The position numbers were made by a program, and so were the translations under genes. A DNA stretch of 64,000 nucleotides from Typhlomys cinereus (taxonomy: Eukaryota > Chordata > Mammalia > Rodentia > Platacanthomyidae), in assembly GCA_023101885.1 (NCBI GenBank), contig JALPQD010000126.1, positions 1 to 64,000 on the forward strand. The letters are read 5' to 3'. The notes under the pieces were generated by a model. That model did not search any database, was not told the DNA's origin, and saw only the letters and a list, made by a program, of their open reading frames with translations. This document shows positions 11,458 through 23,509 of this stretch, in pieces. Each line of letters starts with the position of its first letter. The first letter of the stretch is position 1.

Positions 11458-12139
11458 AAAAAGATTAAAATGATTCTGTTTCCCAGGAAGCAGGAAAACA
11501 GTACACTGTGCCACTTTGGCCTCTTGGGAAACGCAGCATATTCAAGTTCGGAGAAAAATATGATTGCTTTTAGTCACACACCTCATGGAAAGTTCATGGG
11601 TATATTGGCCTATGGAAAAATGGCAGCAGGAGAGGGTGAATGTTGGGGTAGGGGGAAGCAAAAATACCTCTTAAATCAGAAATGGGTAATGGAGGACCTA
11701 ATTTAAGAGTAGTTGTAGAAGCACTGGCCTCCAGCTGAGTATGCCTGTAATTTCTACACTTTCTCCACAGAGATTTCATAATAAATTTACAAGTTTCATG
11801 GTGTAGTTTCGTAGTCTTAAGTCAAGAAAAGGTAGTATTTTCAAATTAGAATTCGATAGCAGATTTATTTAAAAAAAAAAAACCAGACATCTGTCTTCTA
11901 AATGTTCATTCTTGTCTTTTTTGATGTAAAGAGAAACTGAATAGCTTCTTTTCCCTCTAGATTGGGCATTTCTCCCTGTGGTGAAGACATCCCATTTTGT
12001 GAGTTTCGCCACCTCTGGGAAGTGTATTCGTGCAACGTGTAATTGCTATGCAGTAAGCCAAGTGCAACTGTGACGCAACGATCCATCGCAAATTGGCTTA
12101 CAGAAAAATGATGTCATCCGGCTTGGATCTAGTCACATT
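11458..12139. other. upstream flank of the CpG island
   Basis: AT-rich with an A-run at 11871-11882. No recognisable repeat or gene; it may hold distal KLHL15 promoter sequence. Confidence 0.4.
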
Positions 12140-12522
12140 TTATAACGGCCAACGATGGCAAAGATTCCCCCCACCTCGTCGTGTGCAAGGTGCAAAAAAA
12201 GACATTTTGCTGGCTCTCAGCTTGTGCACAGTGGGCTCGCCGCAGTGCCCACCTCCCTCCTGTGCCAGACGGAGAGAGATCGCAGCGCGCGGCGGTGCAG
12301 AACCCAGCCGACTGTCCAGCCCCGACGGCGGCGGGGCTGCCAGGGGCGGCTGCCTAGGGTTGGAGCCCGGGGCCGCAGTGCCGGATGGTCTGGTTCGCCT
12401 CGTCCCCCACCCGAGGCTTCCGCAGCCGGTCCGCTGCGGAGACGCGGGAGCGCGGCGCGCCCCTCCGGCGCGGGACAGCCCTCCCTCGGCGCGATTCCCA
12501 CACCCGCGTCCGCTCCGTGGCG

Positions 12523-12534
12523 CCGGAAGTGACG
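12523..12534 (+). promoter_or_regulatory. ETS/CRE-like composite site CCGGAAGTGACG
   Basis: CCGGAAGTG is a consensus ETS-family (GABPA-type) site overlapping a TGACG half-CRE, a common pair in TATA-less CpG-island promoters. It lies about 15-25 bp upstream of the YY1/TISU-like motif, which suggests the transcription start falls between them. Confidence 0.6.
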
Positions 12535-12535
12535 C

Positions 12536-12581
12536 GCGCGGGACTGAAAGATGGCGGCACTGGCGCGGCACCAGGGGGAAG
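12536..12581 (+). other. KLHL15: KLHL15 exon 1, non-coding for KLHL15 (5' limit approximate)
   Basis: The 3' edge is the donor GGGGGAAG|GTAAAC, with GT at 12582-12583. The 5' edge is placed between the ETS/CRE site and the YY1-like motif. Joined to the acceptor at 30063, it would leave only GTGATTC before the KLHL15 ATG. No transcript evidence is available here. Confidence 0.5.
12547..12558 (+). promoter_or_regulatory. YY1/TISU-like element with an upstream ATG
   Basis: AAGATGGCGGC (12548-12558) is the long YY1 core. With one more base it matches the TISU consensus SAASATGGCGGC at 11 of 12 positions (A instead of S at the first). TISU elements sit just downstream of the start site and drive initiation from very short leaders. 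The ATG at 12551 has A at -3 and G at +4. It is not the KLHL15 start and, after splicing, lies in a different frame. Confidence 0.55.
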
Positions 12582-13150
12582 GTAAACACCCGCCGGGCCG
12601 GGCTCGGACCCCCTTGGGGCGCCAGCAGGGGCCGAGGGGCCCCCCGGGCTGCTCTCCACCCTCGGCTTCCCGCCCCCGCCCTCTCCCGGATCGGCCCGGC
12701 TTCCGCGCGCGGACGGCGCAGCTCCCGCCCTCCCTGGGCGGGCCCCGCCTCCCTGGGCGGGCCCCGGGCGGCTCCCGCTGGCCCGCAGGGGGCGCGCGGC
12801 CCGGAGCGGCCCCTGGCTGGTGGCCCCGCACGCCCCGCCTCTTGCCCGCCCCCTTCCCGCCTTCCTCCACCCCCGGCGTGGGTGATCCCGAGGCTCGGCG
12901 CGCTCCGGGGCAGAAGCCCCAGACGCCGTCGTCTACGTCGCCACCGCTGGCGCTTCTGCAGCCTGCCCTCCGCCCCGCCGGCCCTCTTCGCCCGCCCGTG
13001 GCCCTTCGGCGGCCCTCCTCGCCGAGCCCCGTCGGGCCCCGCGAGGGCTCCCCGGCGTTGGCCGAGGCCGGGCCGCGGCCCCGACGCCGCGTCGCTCCGC
13101 GCACAGCCCGACTGTCTGGACTCGCGGCTCAGCGCTGTCTTCTTTCCCAG

Positions 13151-13364
13151 GACCGCTTCCGAGGGGACCGCAGGTCCGCCGCCTCGCCCCGCGCCGGAGC
13201 GCCCCGGCTCGGCCAGGGAGCGGCCCCCTGTAGACCGTGCGAGAGCCTGCCCGGAGCCGTCTCGGCGCTCGTCCGCCCTCCCGCCCGTCCACCGTTCGGC
13301 CCGCCGGCCCCGCTTCTTCCTGATGCAGCCTGCCGTCCACTAGAGGTTGGACAGGACCCCCGAG
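13151..13364 (+). other. candidate alternative 5' UTR exon or alternative acceptor
   Basis: A good acceptor (CTGTCTTCTTTCCCAG, ending 13150) is followed 214 nt later by a donor-like CCCGAG|GTGCGT. The segment is GC-rich and inside the CpG island, where chance splice-like motifs are common. Offered as a candidate only. Confidence 0.2.
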
Positions 13365-15459
13365 GTGCGTAGCCGCCCCTGGCCGCCGGCCTGCCGAGCC
13401 TCGGCTTCACCCGCGGTCCCGAGCTGGGCAGGGATTCCGTGGTCCGCTCTGCACGGACCTCAGCAAGCATTCGGTAGACGTCGGGACCTAATTTGTCTTT
13501 GAGTTTACTTAAATTGTTTGCAATCGAATTTCCCCCCCGGAGTGGGAGAGAGCGAGAGGGGGAGAGAGCGAGAGCGAGAAACGGAAAAAAAAAGGAAGAA
13601 GCATAATTCAGCCATTTTTTGCAGCACACAGCTGCAGGTACCATGATTATTTTCCCCTAACCCGTTCTTTCCCTTTAAAAAATTCTGTTCGTGCCTGAAA
13701 TAGAACTATGCGAAATGTGAGGCATAAAGCGTTGAATCAGAAAGACTGGGTCTGGCCGGGTGACGGAGAAAATCGCGAACGGAGCTTCAGTTTCTAGTCT
13801 CTGAAATGTAGTCGGTAATACCCACGCCAGATAGTCAGGACTCCATGAGGTCATATATGTGAAAGTAATCTATAGCTGTAAAGTATTGCAGAAAACGCAA
13901 GCCCGTTTTTTAAGTAACCTTTGTCGGAGTGCTTAATGTAGTAGCTAACTGTTGCTGTCTCTTCATTTCTGTATTTTAAGTGAATAGGTACGGAATAGCG
14001 AAATAGTGTGATCGATGGATATGTGATAGTCACATTGCTTGGCCTTCCTCCTACAAAACACTAACTGCTTATTTAAGTAACGGTATTCTTTAATTCAAAT
14101 ACAATGTTACCATAGGGCTTTGTTTTTCATCTTTCTAGGCCGCATAAGGCCCCCTTTCTTACTCAGGATATTTAACACTTGACATTTGTTTAGTCTTTTA
14201 TATATACAGAGTTTCTCCTCCTTTCTCAATTAAAAAAAAAATGTGTTTTAGATGTATATGCCCCAATCTTAATGCCTGTCTTCCTTGGCTAGGGAACAGG
14301 AAGGCTGAATGCCTCTCTACCCATTTAAAAATTGTTTTTGAAGAGGTTATAAGTGCATTCATGTGCTTGTAATTCTTAACATCTAGAAATGTAAGAAATG
14401 TCAACATTTTAGCAGGTAATGTAATATTCATGTAATTTAATTCTGATTTTAAATCGTCCAACACTTAGTAGGTGGGTTGAGTCCCAGCTTATCAGTGGTA
14501 AAAGATGTTGCTTTGCACTCTTTACTGCTGATTAACTTGACAGGCAGAACAGGGTAGCATATGCTTGTGGTTTGAAAACAGAATTTCTTTGCCAAAATTT
14601 CAAAAGTGTAGTATGTTTTTAGCTTAAAAATAGTCAACAAAAAGTGAAAGAAGGCTTTTTTTGGGGAGGGGCACACTATTTTTACGGTTTTTCTGAAATG
14701 TTTTTTCTGAGTACTTAAATGTTTCATTAAAAATTTAATTCTCTAATCCAGTACTCATCATTCAGAATGTTTTCATGCCCCCCCCCCAAAAAAAAAGGCA
14801 GAATAAGGTGGACAGGATTAAAATGGCACAAGAATAGCTTACTTGAAAGTGACTGCGTTTATGCTTTGGATGTTTCCCATGTCCTGAAGGTAAAATGTTG
14901 GCAAATCGTTGCTTTATTGGGAATTTCAAAGTTTGACCTCTCTCCCCTGATTCAGTCTTTTTGGGCCTAAAAATCTTGAAACCCTGGACTGGTTTGACTT
15001 CATGGATGTTCAGAGGGACCCCATAATTGGTTTTATAATTGTGTTGTAAAACTGACATTGTACAACACGAGTGAATGGTAAAGTTCATGCTAATAATTTC
15101 AGTTTTTAATTTTTCTTTAAAACAGCACATTTCAGAAAATAAAAATAAGTTTGGACAAGTCAAGAAAAAACAGGAGAAGGGAAAACCTTTATATTTTAGT
15201 ACTTCTCTTTATATTTTGGTACTTCTAACAACATTTTATTCCTGATTTTGACCCCTCTCCCACTTGGATGGTGTCCCATTATCAAACTTGGGCTTTTTCT
15301 TTGCAAATATTTCATGAATGACTATTAGCTGAGAATGCATCTTGATCTTAGAGGGGAGGAGATTTGCAGGTTAATTTATTAGCATACATTTCCTCGGAAC
15401 TAGAATGCTATACCTATTAGGGGTCTGTTTAAATTGAAGAGCAATGAAAGACAGTCATT

Positions 15460-15635
15460 GGGAGGCATTGTAGGATAGTGGTTAATTGGGAAGGTGCTGA
15501 ACTCAGGCAGGCCCTAGCTCCATAACTAATTAATAATCTTAGGCTTGGGAAAGTTACTTAACCTCATGGCTTTGATTTCTCATCTTCAAATTGAGAATGG
15601 TTGTAGAGTATGGAGGATTGTGAGGATTTGTCTGT
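15460..15635 (+). mobile_element. MIR SINE
   Basis: ATAGTGGTTAATTGGGAAGG head, then CTTGGGAAAGTTACTTAACC and TCATCTTCAAATTGAGAATGG, the MIR core in order, ending GATTGTGAGGATT. Confidence 0.85.
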
Positions 15636-15664
15636 TCCCCATCAAGTGTTTATTAAGCACTGTT

Positions 15665-15782
15665 CTGGGTGTTGTTACCAATGTGTCACACTATAGCCCG
15701 TATTTGCCTCAGACTCAGGGCAGTTATTCTGCCTCAGCATCGCATGTGCTGAGATTATGGTCATGTGTAACCGTGCCAGGCA
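15665..15782 (-). mobile_element. B1 SINE, diverged
   Basis: Ends TGCTGAGATTATGGTCATGTGTAACCGTGCCAGGC-like antisense B1; the left part is badly decayed. Confidence 0.5.
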
Positions 15783-15821
15783 CAAACCAAAAAATTTTTG
15801 AGGCAATAAGTTAATAAAACA

Positions 15822-15890
15822 AAACCTGGCAGAGTGGTGCTTGCCTGTGGCCCCAGCACTTGGGAAATAACAGTGAGCGGATCTTACCGA
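15822..15890 (+). mobile_element. B1 left-end fragment
   Basis: CCTGGCAGAGTGGTGCTTGC then CCCCAGCACTTGGGAAATAA. Confidence 0.6.
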
Positions 15891-16169
15891 GAGGACTGGA
15901 GTAAGGACATAAAGGGAGTCTTACATACCTGGAGAGAGTGACCTTAGGTAGAGAGAGAACAAGAAATAGAGAAGTCTGAAAGAGGAGTGTGGTTTTCCAG
16001 CAGCAGCTGTAGTGAAGGAAAGGGAAGGGAAATGGGTTTATTAGTTTCATTATGGGAATCATCAGAAAGACTCTCGTAGGGTATCTCTGCCACAGGTATA
16101 CCTTGTGTTACTGTTGGCTCCAATGTAGATCACATTTCAAAATTAGAAATCTCAACATCTCTTTTGGGG

Positions 16170-16257
16170 GTAAACAGTGTTGGGGATCAAAATCTTTAAG
16201 GTCTTGCTCATACATGGGAAGCACTGCTCTAGCATTGAGCTACATGTTCACCCCAGA
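16170..16257 (-). mobile_element. ID SINE
   Basis: Antisense ID: TGTTGGGGATCAAAATC, CATACATGGGAAGCACTGC, CATTGAGCTACATGTTC. Confidence 0.6.
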
Positions 16258-16304
16258 ACTTTTAACTTTGGAATTAAGAAATTAGAAAAGGGAATATATG
16301 TTAT

Positions 16305-16383
16305 TCTTTTTTTTTCAATTGGGTGTACCCAGGGTCTTGTGCATTCTAGGCAAGTATCCTATCTCTAAGTTAGATCCCCAGCT
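16305..16383 (-). mobile_element. ID SINE
   Basis: T-run, then GTACCCAGGGTCTTGTGCA, TTCTAGGCAAGTATCCTATC and TAAGTTAGATCCCCAGC. Confidence 0.65.
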
Positions 16384-17029
16384 TTCCCGTTTTCTCTGAA
16401 TCCTTAAAAACTTGTCTGGGGCTAGCATGAGGTAAAAGCATCTAGCTGGCTTGTCGAAGCAATTAAAAAAAAGATAGAGAAAGTATCTTTTGTACTTGAT
16501 AATATCTTTGAATTTAGTTAATGATTCTGCATCATGAACTCCCAGGAAGTCTGTATTATAATATCAAGAGCTTTCAAAAGATTTATGTTAATCGTAAAAT
16601 TCTTGGGGGAGAATTAAAAAACTAACATTACAGGATTTGTGATTTCATGTTAGATGCAACTTAGAAGATTTGGGATTTTATTCCCCAATAGAGGCTTTTT
16701 CTAGAATTCTCACTGGATCCTCTCTCTAAAGACCAGGGAAGCTGTTTTCCATGACATCACTCTTGGACTACTTCTACTTGTAGTGAGGAATAAGCAAAGG
16801 ATCATTAAATTAAAGTCTTTTGATGAAAAATTGAAGCAAGGGTACTTTTTCTTATCAGCTTTCTTGTAGGATGACTAAAGATGAAACATATCTGTAAAGT
16901 GCAGTACTTTGGATACTAAGTGTCAGCCTGGAGACTGGAGAACCAAGAGCTTGCTTGCTTGCTTTTTTTTCAAGAGCTTTCTTAATAATTGAAATGCCAT
17001 TTTGCAATTTGGAACTGAGTTAACAAGAA

Positions 17030-17147
17030 TATTTTTTTTATTAAAAATTTAATTATACATTTTAAAATTTTTTACCAGTTCCCTCCCTCCCCCCTCCTCC
17101 CCCTCCCCTTCCCCCAGTGCCTCCCCCCCAATTCCCAGAGAGTCCTT
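17030..17147 (-). mobile_element. LINE-1 3'-end stub
   Basis: T/A-rich tail, then ACCAGTTCCCTCCCTCCCCC and further CCCTCC, the antisense of the purine-rich end seen at 26240-26400. Compare ACCAGTTCCCTCCCTCCCTC at 26673. Confidence 0.55.
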
Positions 17148-18129
17148 TATTAACAAGAATATTTTGATGACAAGGAGTTCTAGTATTGGATGCACAGCCC
17201 TTCTCTCATGTTAAACTTGAGTTCTTTCCCAATATGACTGATATACCTGAGAACCGTGAAATGACCTCTGTTAGAACTGAAGAATTCCATTTTCAAAATT
17301 CTCTTTAGGAAGTACATTGATAATGTGTTTTTTGAAATTGTTGAATTTGAAATTAATGTTTAGGTTACAAAAATTGTGAGAAATTCTGTGATTTGGAATG
17401 AATTCTATTTTTATACATAGTAAGCACTCTTTTCAATGTGCAAGGATGGCATTTCCTGCATAGGCATCATTTTTGATAGAACAATTTCAGGGTGAAGGCA
17501 GTATGAAATTATTTACATTTTTTCATTGAGGATAAGCAGATTAACCTTTGAAAAGCTGGTACTGAACACCTTAGAATTTTGTATGAATTTTCAGACAGCT
17601 GTGGGAAGCTTGTGAAACCAATAAATTGCTGCTTATGGCATAAACATGGAGGTTAGTTAATTTTGAAGCATCTTCTATTTAGTTGTCTAGAGGTATTTTT
17701 GCCTTCAAGTCAGAATGGCAGCTTTCTAACTAAAAGGGAAGTATTTAATTTCCATGCTTTTAATTTTCTGTCCAATTTTACCCCCACCAGGCTTTTTTCT
17801 TTACTAGTCACTAGAGAATTTGAACTGTTAGAAATTTCTGTGATATAAATAGCAGTAATAGTCTTCCAGGGCAGAGGTATTAAGAGAGGTGTGTGTCTGT
17901 GCGTCTGTGTCTGTGTTGTTGTCACTTATCTCTTACTTTGCCTTTAGTGATGCTTGAGAGGTCCCAGGACCTTTTATAATTCTTGAAACTTATTCTTGAA
18001 CTTGTGGTTGATACTGGTTGTATTGATTTACATAGTAATCAAAACTAGGAAATTTAAGAGTGCTTGAAATTTATTTTGAAAAATAACCTCATTTACTTAA
18101 ATATCATTTATCTAGAAAATTTTTTTCTA

Positions 18130-18235
18130 GATAAATTAAGAACTTGGGAAACCGAGGCAGGAGAATTGCTGTGAGTTCAAGGTTAGCCTGGGCTACAGAG
18201 GGAGACCTTTTCCAAAAAAAACCCAATAAACAAAA
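18130..18235 (+). mobile_element. B1 right-end fragment
   Basis: CTTGGGAAACCGAGGCAGGA, then GTTAGCCTGGGCTACAGAGG and an A-rich end. Confidence 0.7.
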
Positions 18236-19460
18236 ACACTTGATAAGAGTTAACATTTTCGCACATTTCTCTAATATCTGGTTTAATAAAATACAGTACA
18301 CTTGACTTCTGCATTCATCTTATGCAGAAATTTCTGGAAGCCCCTGAGGGAATAAAAGTAAAAGAGCACCTTTAGAATATTAATAGAAAACAGTTTTGAC
18401 CTTAAAAAGTCCTTTGTTTAGGCGATCTGAATCCTAGTTCTCCCCAAATTATATTATTAGAATTCCAATCATATGTACAAAAACACAAGGCATTCATGCG
18501 TATGTGCTTGCTTATATCCATGCATGCATGCATACTAGTGTTCGTGTGTGTCTGTACGTATATATTGGGAATTAAATCCCAAACCGAAGGCCCTCTACCA
18601 CATCTGTGAACTCCAATACTAGGCTCTTCGTTTTCTTCTTTTGTCAATGCCAAGTTGATGAAACAAGACACACACTTCAGTATTTCTTTCTGAGTAGTAT
18701 GAGTATGCCTTGTAATTTAGTCTGATTTAGATTCATTCCATTTTGGGAAAAAAAAAACTACCATTTTAAATTCTGAAGGCCAAGTATAGAGTCTGTACAT
18801 ACTAGATTTATAAACCATAATTTGCCCTAATCTTAAGATGGCCCATTTTGAGATGTGAGCATATAGAATTTCTGAACATTGAACATTTTGTATGTCAGTA
18901 ATACCTTTTCTCAAAGTCCCTTAATGGATTTTTCCCCTGGCCTTCATTGATTTGCAGTTATTTGAGTTTTATGTTATAATTACGTCTTAGAATTACTAGT
19001 TTCTTTCTAAAATGTATTAATCCTGTAGAGACTCGTTATAAGATTTTGTGTATTTTCCTTTTTTTAGTCTTATGTTTTACTTTTTCTAGTTTTTAAAAAA
19101 GAACTGCTTATGTGTGTTTTTGTGCCATAGTGTTTTTTTCTGTTTGAGTTTAAACCTTGTCATCCTAAATCTTTTTTTTTTTTCTTTTCTTTTCTTTGTA
19201 GCGTCCAGGGTATGGATTGTGAACAAGTTGGTTTTGTTTCACATGTTCATTTGTAAGTTTGGTTATTCAGTGCTTTAAATGTTGATGTTATAGATCAATG
19301 TTGCTCAGTAGAATATAATACAAGCCACATTTACATAATTTCAAATTTTGTGTGAGCGTTAGTTTAATTAAAAAAGTAAGAAACAGGTGAAATTAGTACT
19401 TTAACCTAATATATCCAAAATATTGTCTCAGTGTATAATCACATAAAAAATTTAGATTCT

Positions 19461-19730
19461 GGGCTGGGGAGATGGCCCAGGGTTTAAGACTGTCTCACAA
19501 GCAGAAGGTTTTGAGTTCGGATCCCAGCTCCCATGTAAACACACCAGGTGAAAATGGCAGTGGCCTATACGTCCAGCCTTGGTGGGTAAAGAATGCAAAA
19601 TCCCCCAGCGAAGCAAAAAAATAAAAGTTGAAGTAATCTAGGATGATTCCTGACGTCACCCTTGGTCCCCCACAGGGACACACAGTATCCTCTGATACTG
19701 TGCACACACACACACACACACACACGCGTG

Positions 19731-19772
<42 letters not shown>

Positions 19773-19794
19773 AAATAAATAAAATACTTAAAAC
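19461..19794 (+). mobile_element. tRNA-SINE, older DIP-like type, with long CA tail
   Basis: Head GGGCTGGGGAGATGGCCCAGG, B-box GAGTTCGGATCCC, then CCACAGGGACACACAGTATCC, a (CA)n tract (about 19703-19770) and ATAAATAAATAAAA. Flanked by AATTTAGAT (19449-19457 and 19795-19803), a short direct repeat consistent with a target duplication. Confidence 0.85.
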
Positions 19795-20039
19795 AATTTA
19801 GATCCCCCCCTTCTTCCCTACTACTACCAAGCTACATAGTCTCATAACCTTTTTACCTCTATTTGTGTGACTTTGGATAGAAGTCAGTTCATCTATAAAT
19901 TTTTAGAGTTGGTCTGGGTTCTAAGAAGGTGGGCTGCGATTGGAAATGCTAATAGGTTCATATTTATTATTTAACTCCTAGGGATTAGGTTTATTATTGG
20001 ACTCAAATAGGAACCAAGTGAAAGGGTGTAGTAGTAATA

Positions 20040-20290
20040 GTAAGTCCTAACATGGTGTATATAGGACCATGCACATGCAAAGTGCTTTACATGCATTAAT
20101 TCATTTAATGCTCACAGCAAACAATGAGGTAGAATCTATTATTATTATTAGCACTTTTATTTTGCAGATGTGGACATTAGGCCACAGTGAAGCTAAATAA
20201 CTTGCACCCAGGTCACAAAGCTAATGGAAGCAGATCACATTTCAATCCCTTGAGTGTATGACTCTGGACCTGTACTTTGACTTCCTACTT
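20040..20290 (-). mobile_element. MIR SINE
   Basis: Antisense MIR in order: GTGCTTTACATGCATTAATT, CTCACAGCAAACAATGAGGT, TTTTGCAGATGTGGACATTA and TAACTTGCACCCAGGTCACA. One of the best preserved MIRs here. Confidence 0.9.
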
Positions 20291-20509
20291 GCATTGACAC
20301 ACTATCATGTTGGTTGGCTAGTCACTGGGCTTTCATTATTTTCTCCTCTTGTATATGTTTCTCCTGTAAGTATTAAGTTACTGTTCCCATTCTGAAGTAG
20401 GTGCACTAAGTTTCTCCAATAGAAAAACTCGTATATGCCCCAGCCATCATAGATTATGTGGAGAAAGTGACTGAGATTAGGTAAATTTCACAAATGTGGA
20501 TGGAACTTT

Positions 20510-20850
20510 CTAAAGTAACTGTATGATGGCCCAGTGGGTAAAGACACTTGCTGAGCTAGCCTAATGACCCAAGTTTGGATCCTCCAAACCCACATAAATG
20601 TTGGATGTAGTAGTGTAAGCAGTACACCTATGGGAAATGGGAAGCTGAGACAGGAGAATCTTTGGAAGCTTGTAGGCCAGCTAGTCTGGTTTACACAGCG
20701 ATGAAGAGACCTTGTCTCAAACAAGGTGGAACGGTAAGGACAGCACCTGAAGGTTGTCCTCTGACTTCCATGTGCATACTATGACATGTGTGCCTACATC
20801 CATACACATAAGCATGCTGCATACAGGTAAAAATTTACATATCACCCACA
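20510..20850 (+). mobile_element. B4-type SINE (tRNA head plus B1-like middle)
   Basis: Head GATGGCCCAGTGGGTAAAGAC, B1-like GGGAAGCTGAGACAGGAGAA and TAGTCTGGTTTACACAGCG, then CTCTGACTTCCATGTGCATA and a CATACACATAAG tail. Confidence 0.75.
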
Positions 20851-21053
20851 CACAAATATATAAAAGTAGCCACAGTATATTTACATATGTTTGTTAATTT
20901 ACTTTATATAAGTTCATATCTGTCAAACCATATCAAATGAGAATAAATGAGGATTTATGACTCAAAGTGTAGAGACTATAGTTTAATGCTCTCATTTTTA
21001 CATATATAGAGAAGGCCTACAAAATTTAAGTAACTTAAAAGTATTTGTCTTCT

Positions 21054-21396
21054 GGGGCTGGAGAGGTGGCTCAGGGGTTAAGCCTCCGCCTTGCAGGCGG
21101 AAGGTCCTGAGTTTGGATCCTAGACCCCACGTATAGATGTCAGGCGGAAGCGGGGGCGGCCAGTGTTTCTGGTCCTGGTAGGGCGGAGCCTGTGAATCCC
21201 GGGGCAGAGTAAACAAGGAGGAGGTGGAGGCGTCCATAGTGGTTTCCGAATTCGTCCGTGGTTCTACATACACACACATACATATACACACACGCACACA
21301 TACACACATACATATACACATGCACACACATACACACACGTGCACACACACATTGCACAATTGAATAAATAATAAATAATAAAAAAATTAAAAAAA
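21054..21396 (+). mobile_element. tRNA-SINE, young DIP-like type
   Basis: Near-complete copy: GGGGCTGGAGAGGTGGCTCA head, GGCGGAAGGTCCTGAGTTTGG B-box region, GGTCCTGGTAGGGCGGAGCC, GAATTCGTCCGTGGTTCTAC, a CA-rich stretch, then TTGAATAAATAATAAATAAT. Target duplication TATTTGTCTTCT at 21042-21053 and 21397-21408. Confidence 0.94.
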
Positions 21397-21999
21397 TATT
21401 TGTCTTCTAAGACTATTAGTTAGGACCCTTGGTTGTTGTAAGTAGATGTCAGCTAAAGTAGCAAAAGGACAAACTCTGTTCCAAAAATGTAAGGATTGGT
21501 CTTAGAAACCAAGGCAGACATATTGGGTCAGGAGACTGGTAAACAAAGGTATTAAGGACCATCCTGTCCTCTCTTTTTTCTCTCTTCTCCTTCTGACTTT
21601 TTCTTCTTCCCCAGCTGACTGTCTTTCTGTGATACTTAGTTCACATGGCAGGCACAAATGGGTGCCCACAGCTACTCTTTGATGTAGTTTGATTCCAGCC
21701 ATACACAGTTGGCACACATCTCTTTTTTTCTTTGTCTTGTTCTACCTTTTCTAAATTCTTGATGAACGGGTCTTTATTCATATTTCCCATCTGGATCTGA
21801 CCACATGTGATTGAGGCCAGAACCAAAGAATGAAAACCTACTTGGTAGGAATCCTTTTAGGCAGGCTGGGTACACAGGGGAAGGCACTGGGCACTTAGCT
21901 TGATACCCTCCTGCTCGCTCCATTGGCATACCATTAGAGTTTCTTGAGAGTTTACTGTCCTCCCCCTTCATTGCTCCATGATATTCCCTCCATTTTATT

Positions 22000-22145
22000 T
22001 TGAGGCAGGAAATCACACTGCATGCCAGGGCTGGCCTAGAACTTACTATGTAGTTCAGGCTGGCCTTAAGCTTCTAGCAGTCTTCTTGTCTCAACCTCCT
22101 GAGTAGCTGAGATTGCAGACACAAAGCACTACAAGTGGCTCTGGA
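22000..22145 (-). mobile_element. B1 SINE
   Basis: TTTTGAGGCAGGAAATCACA, GTAGTTCAGGCTGGCCTTAA, CTCCTGAGTAGCTGAGATTG in antisense B1 order. Confidence 0.75.
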
Positions 22146-22676
22146 TTACTTTTTTCGAGAGACAGTGTAGTATCTCTTGAAAGAAGATTCTAAGTTTCAA
22201 GTCAGTTTGGAGTACATAGCCTGTCTCAAAAACAATAATAAAACACCATCCCCCTCCAGCCCCAAAGAAGTCTAATGTTTCCTTTATTTTCTGCTTCTAG
22301 GGATTGAACCCAGGGTCATCTATCATTGAGGAAGTATATGAATGATAACATACAGGCTTCTCTTATGAAATTTTCATTAACTATGACTGGTACATTTTGG
22401 CAGACCAGGATGATAAATGGTTACCATGACCCTGAGAAAATGCTGAAACACCAAAATTTTCATCCAGTTTAATTTATTGTGGTTTTTACTTGATATTTAT
22501 TTTGAAAGTTGATTTGTTTGCTATTGCTAGCTTTCTAGTAGGCAGAATGTTTGCCTATTCAGGCACCACACTATGTGAGGTTCTTTTTTTTCCTACTATG
22601 TATTCTCATGTATATGTTTTACAGCATTTGGAAAACTGTAAGCTCACTAACTTTACCCTTGAAAAGAATCCATGCA

Positions 22677-22957
22677 TGCCTGGAGAGCTGGCTCAGTGGT
22701 TAAGACTCTGTCTTGAAAGCAGAAGGTCTGGAGTTCAGATCCCAGGTCCCATGTAAAAAATGCCAGGTGGAAAATGGCGGCCTCTTGAACTTCTGGCCCT
22801 GGTGGGCGGAGCCTGGAAAATTCCAGAGCAAAGCAAAAAGGAAGTAGAAGCAATGTAGGTTGATTCCCAAAATCACCGTTGGTCCTCCACAGGGACACAC
22901 AGTGTCCTCTGATACACACATACACACGAGCAAAATAAATAAATTACAAAAAAAAAA
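22677..22957 (+). mobile_element. tRNA-SINE, older DIP-like type
   Basis: CTGGAGAGCTGGCTCAGTGG head, GGAGTTCAGATCCCAGG box, GGCCCTGGTGGGCGGAGCCT, CCACAGGGACACACAGTGTC and a short CA tail plus A-run. Direct repeat AAAAGAATCCA at 22662-22672 and 22958-22968. Confidence 0.88.
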
Positions 22958-22984
22958 AAAAGAATCCAAGCGAGACTAAAGGGA

Positions 22985-23135
22985 TCACTTACTTTAATTT
23001 TATTTTGAGACAGGATCTCAGTAAATAGCCTAGGCTAGCCTCAAACCTGTCTTAATTCAGGCTGGCCTCAAACTCAAAATCCTCCTGCCTTCATCTCCTG
23101 AATGCTGGGATTTTAGGTGTGTGCCACTCACTACA
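22985..23135 (-). mobile_element. B1 SINE
   Basis: TTTTGAGACAGGATCTCAGT, then a duplicated GGCTGGCCTCAAACT-type block and CCTGAATGCTGGGATTTTAG. Confidence 0.8.
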
Positions 23136-23244
23136 CTTGCTTACTTCAATGTGTGAGTGAAGTAGTTACAATAAGTATAGAATACTTTGTCTAGACTATT
23201 TTCCTAAGTTATAAATAGTCCTATTTCTTAAATAGAATTACAGA

Positions 23245-23362
23245 TTTTTTTTAAGATGGAGTTTTGCTATGTAGCTCTGGCTAAACTCAGACTCTAGTGT
23301 TCAAATCTCAGTCTCTTGAATACTGGGGCTACATACAGGTATATACCAAAACACCTGGCTAA
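23245..23362 (-). mobile_element. B1 SINE
   Basis: TTTTGCTATGTAGCTCTGGC, CAGTCTCTTGAATACTGGGG and ACCAAAACACCTGGC. Confidence 0.65.
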
Positions 23363-23509
23363 ACTAGTATAGTTTTTAATTAATGGTGTACTAACAAATA
23401 TTTTTATCCTAATTTCTTCTGGTGCATACTTTGCTGTCTTAGATAAGTGAACATTTAATGTGATAGTATCAGTAGTTCTTAAAAATGGGTTAAAAGACAA
23501 ATGGTTTCG

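Larger units (their letters stand above)
12240..13470. promoter_or_regulatory. KLHL15: CpG island over the KLHL15 promoter and exon 1
   Basis: This is the only long GC-rich, CpG-dense stretch in the window. It is packed with GCGCGC, CCGG and CGCG and contrasts sharply with the AT-rich flanks. No TATA box is evident upstream of the inferred start. It also creates long accidental open frames on both strands (up to 416 codons) that are compositional. The island continues about 0.9 kb downstream of the exon 1 donor, as is common for housekeeping-type promoters. Confidence 0.92.

Noticed and set aside
12093..13644. Long open frames (up to 416 codons) on both strands in the GC-rich block
   Set aside because: They are overlapping, rich in Pro/Arg/Ala/Gly, and caused by the scarcity of stop codons in a CpG island. 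No domain or conserved start is visible.
21054..21125. tRNA gene from A- and B-box-like motifs
   Set aside because: It is the tRNA-derived head of a SINE; there is no cloverleaf with acceptor stem, and the same sequence recurs at many loci.
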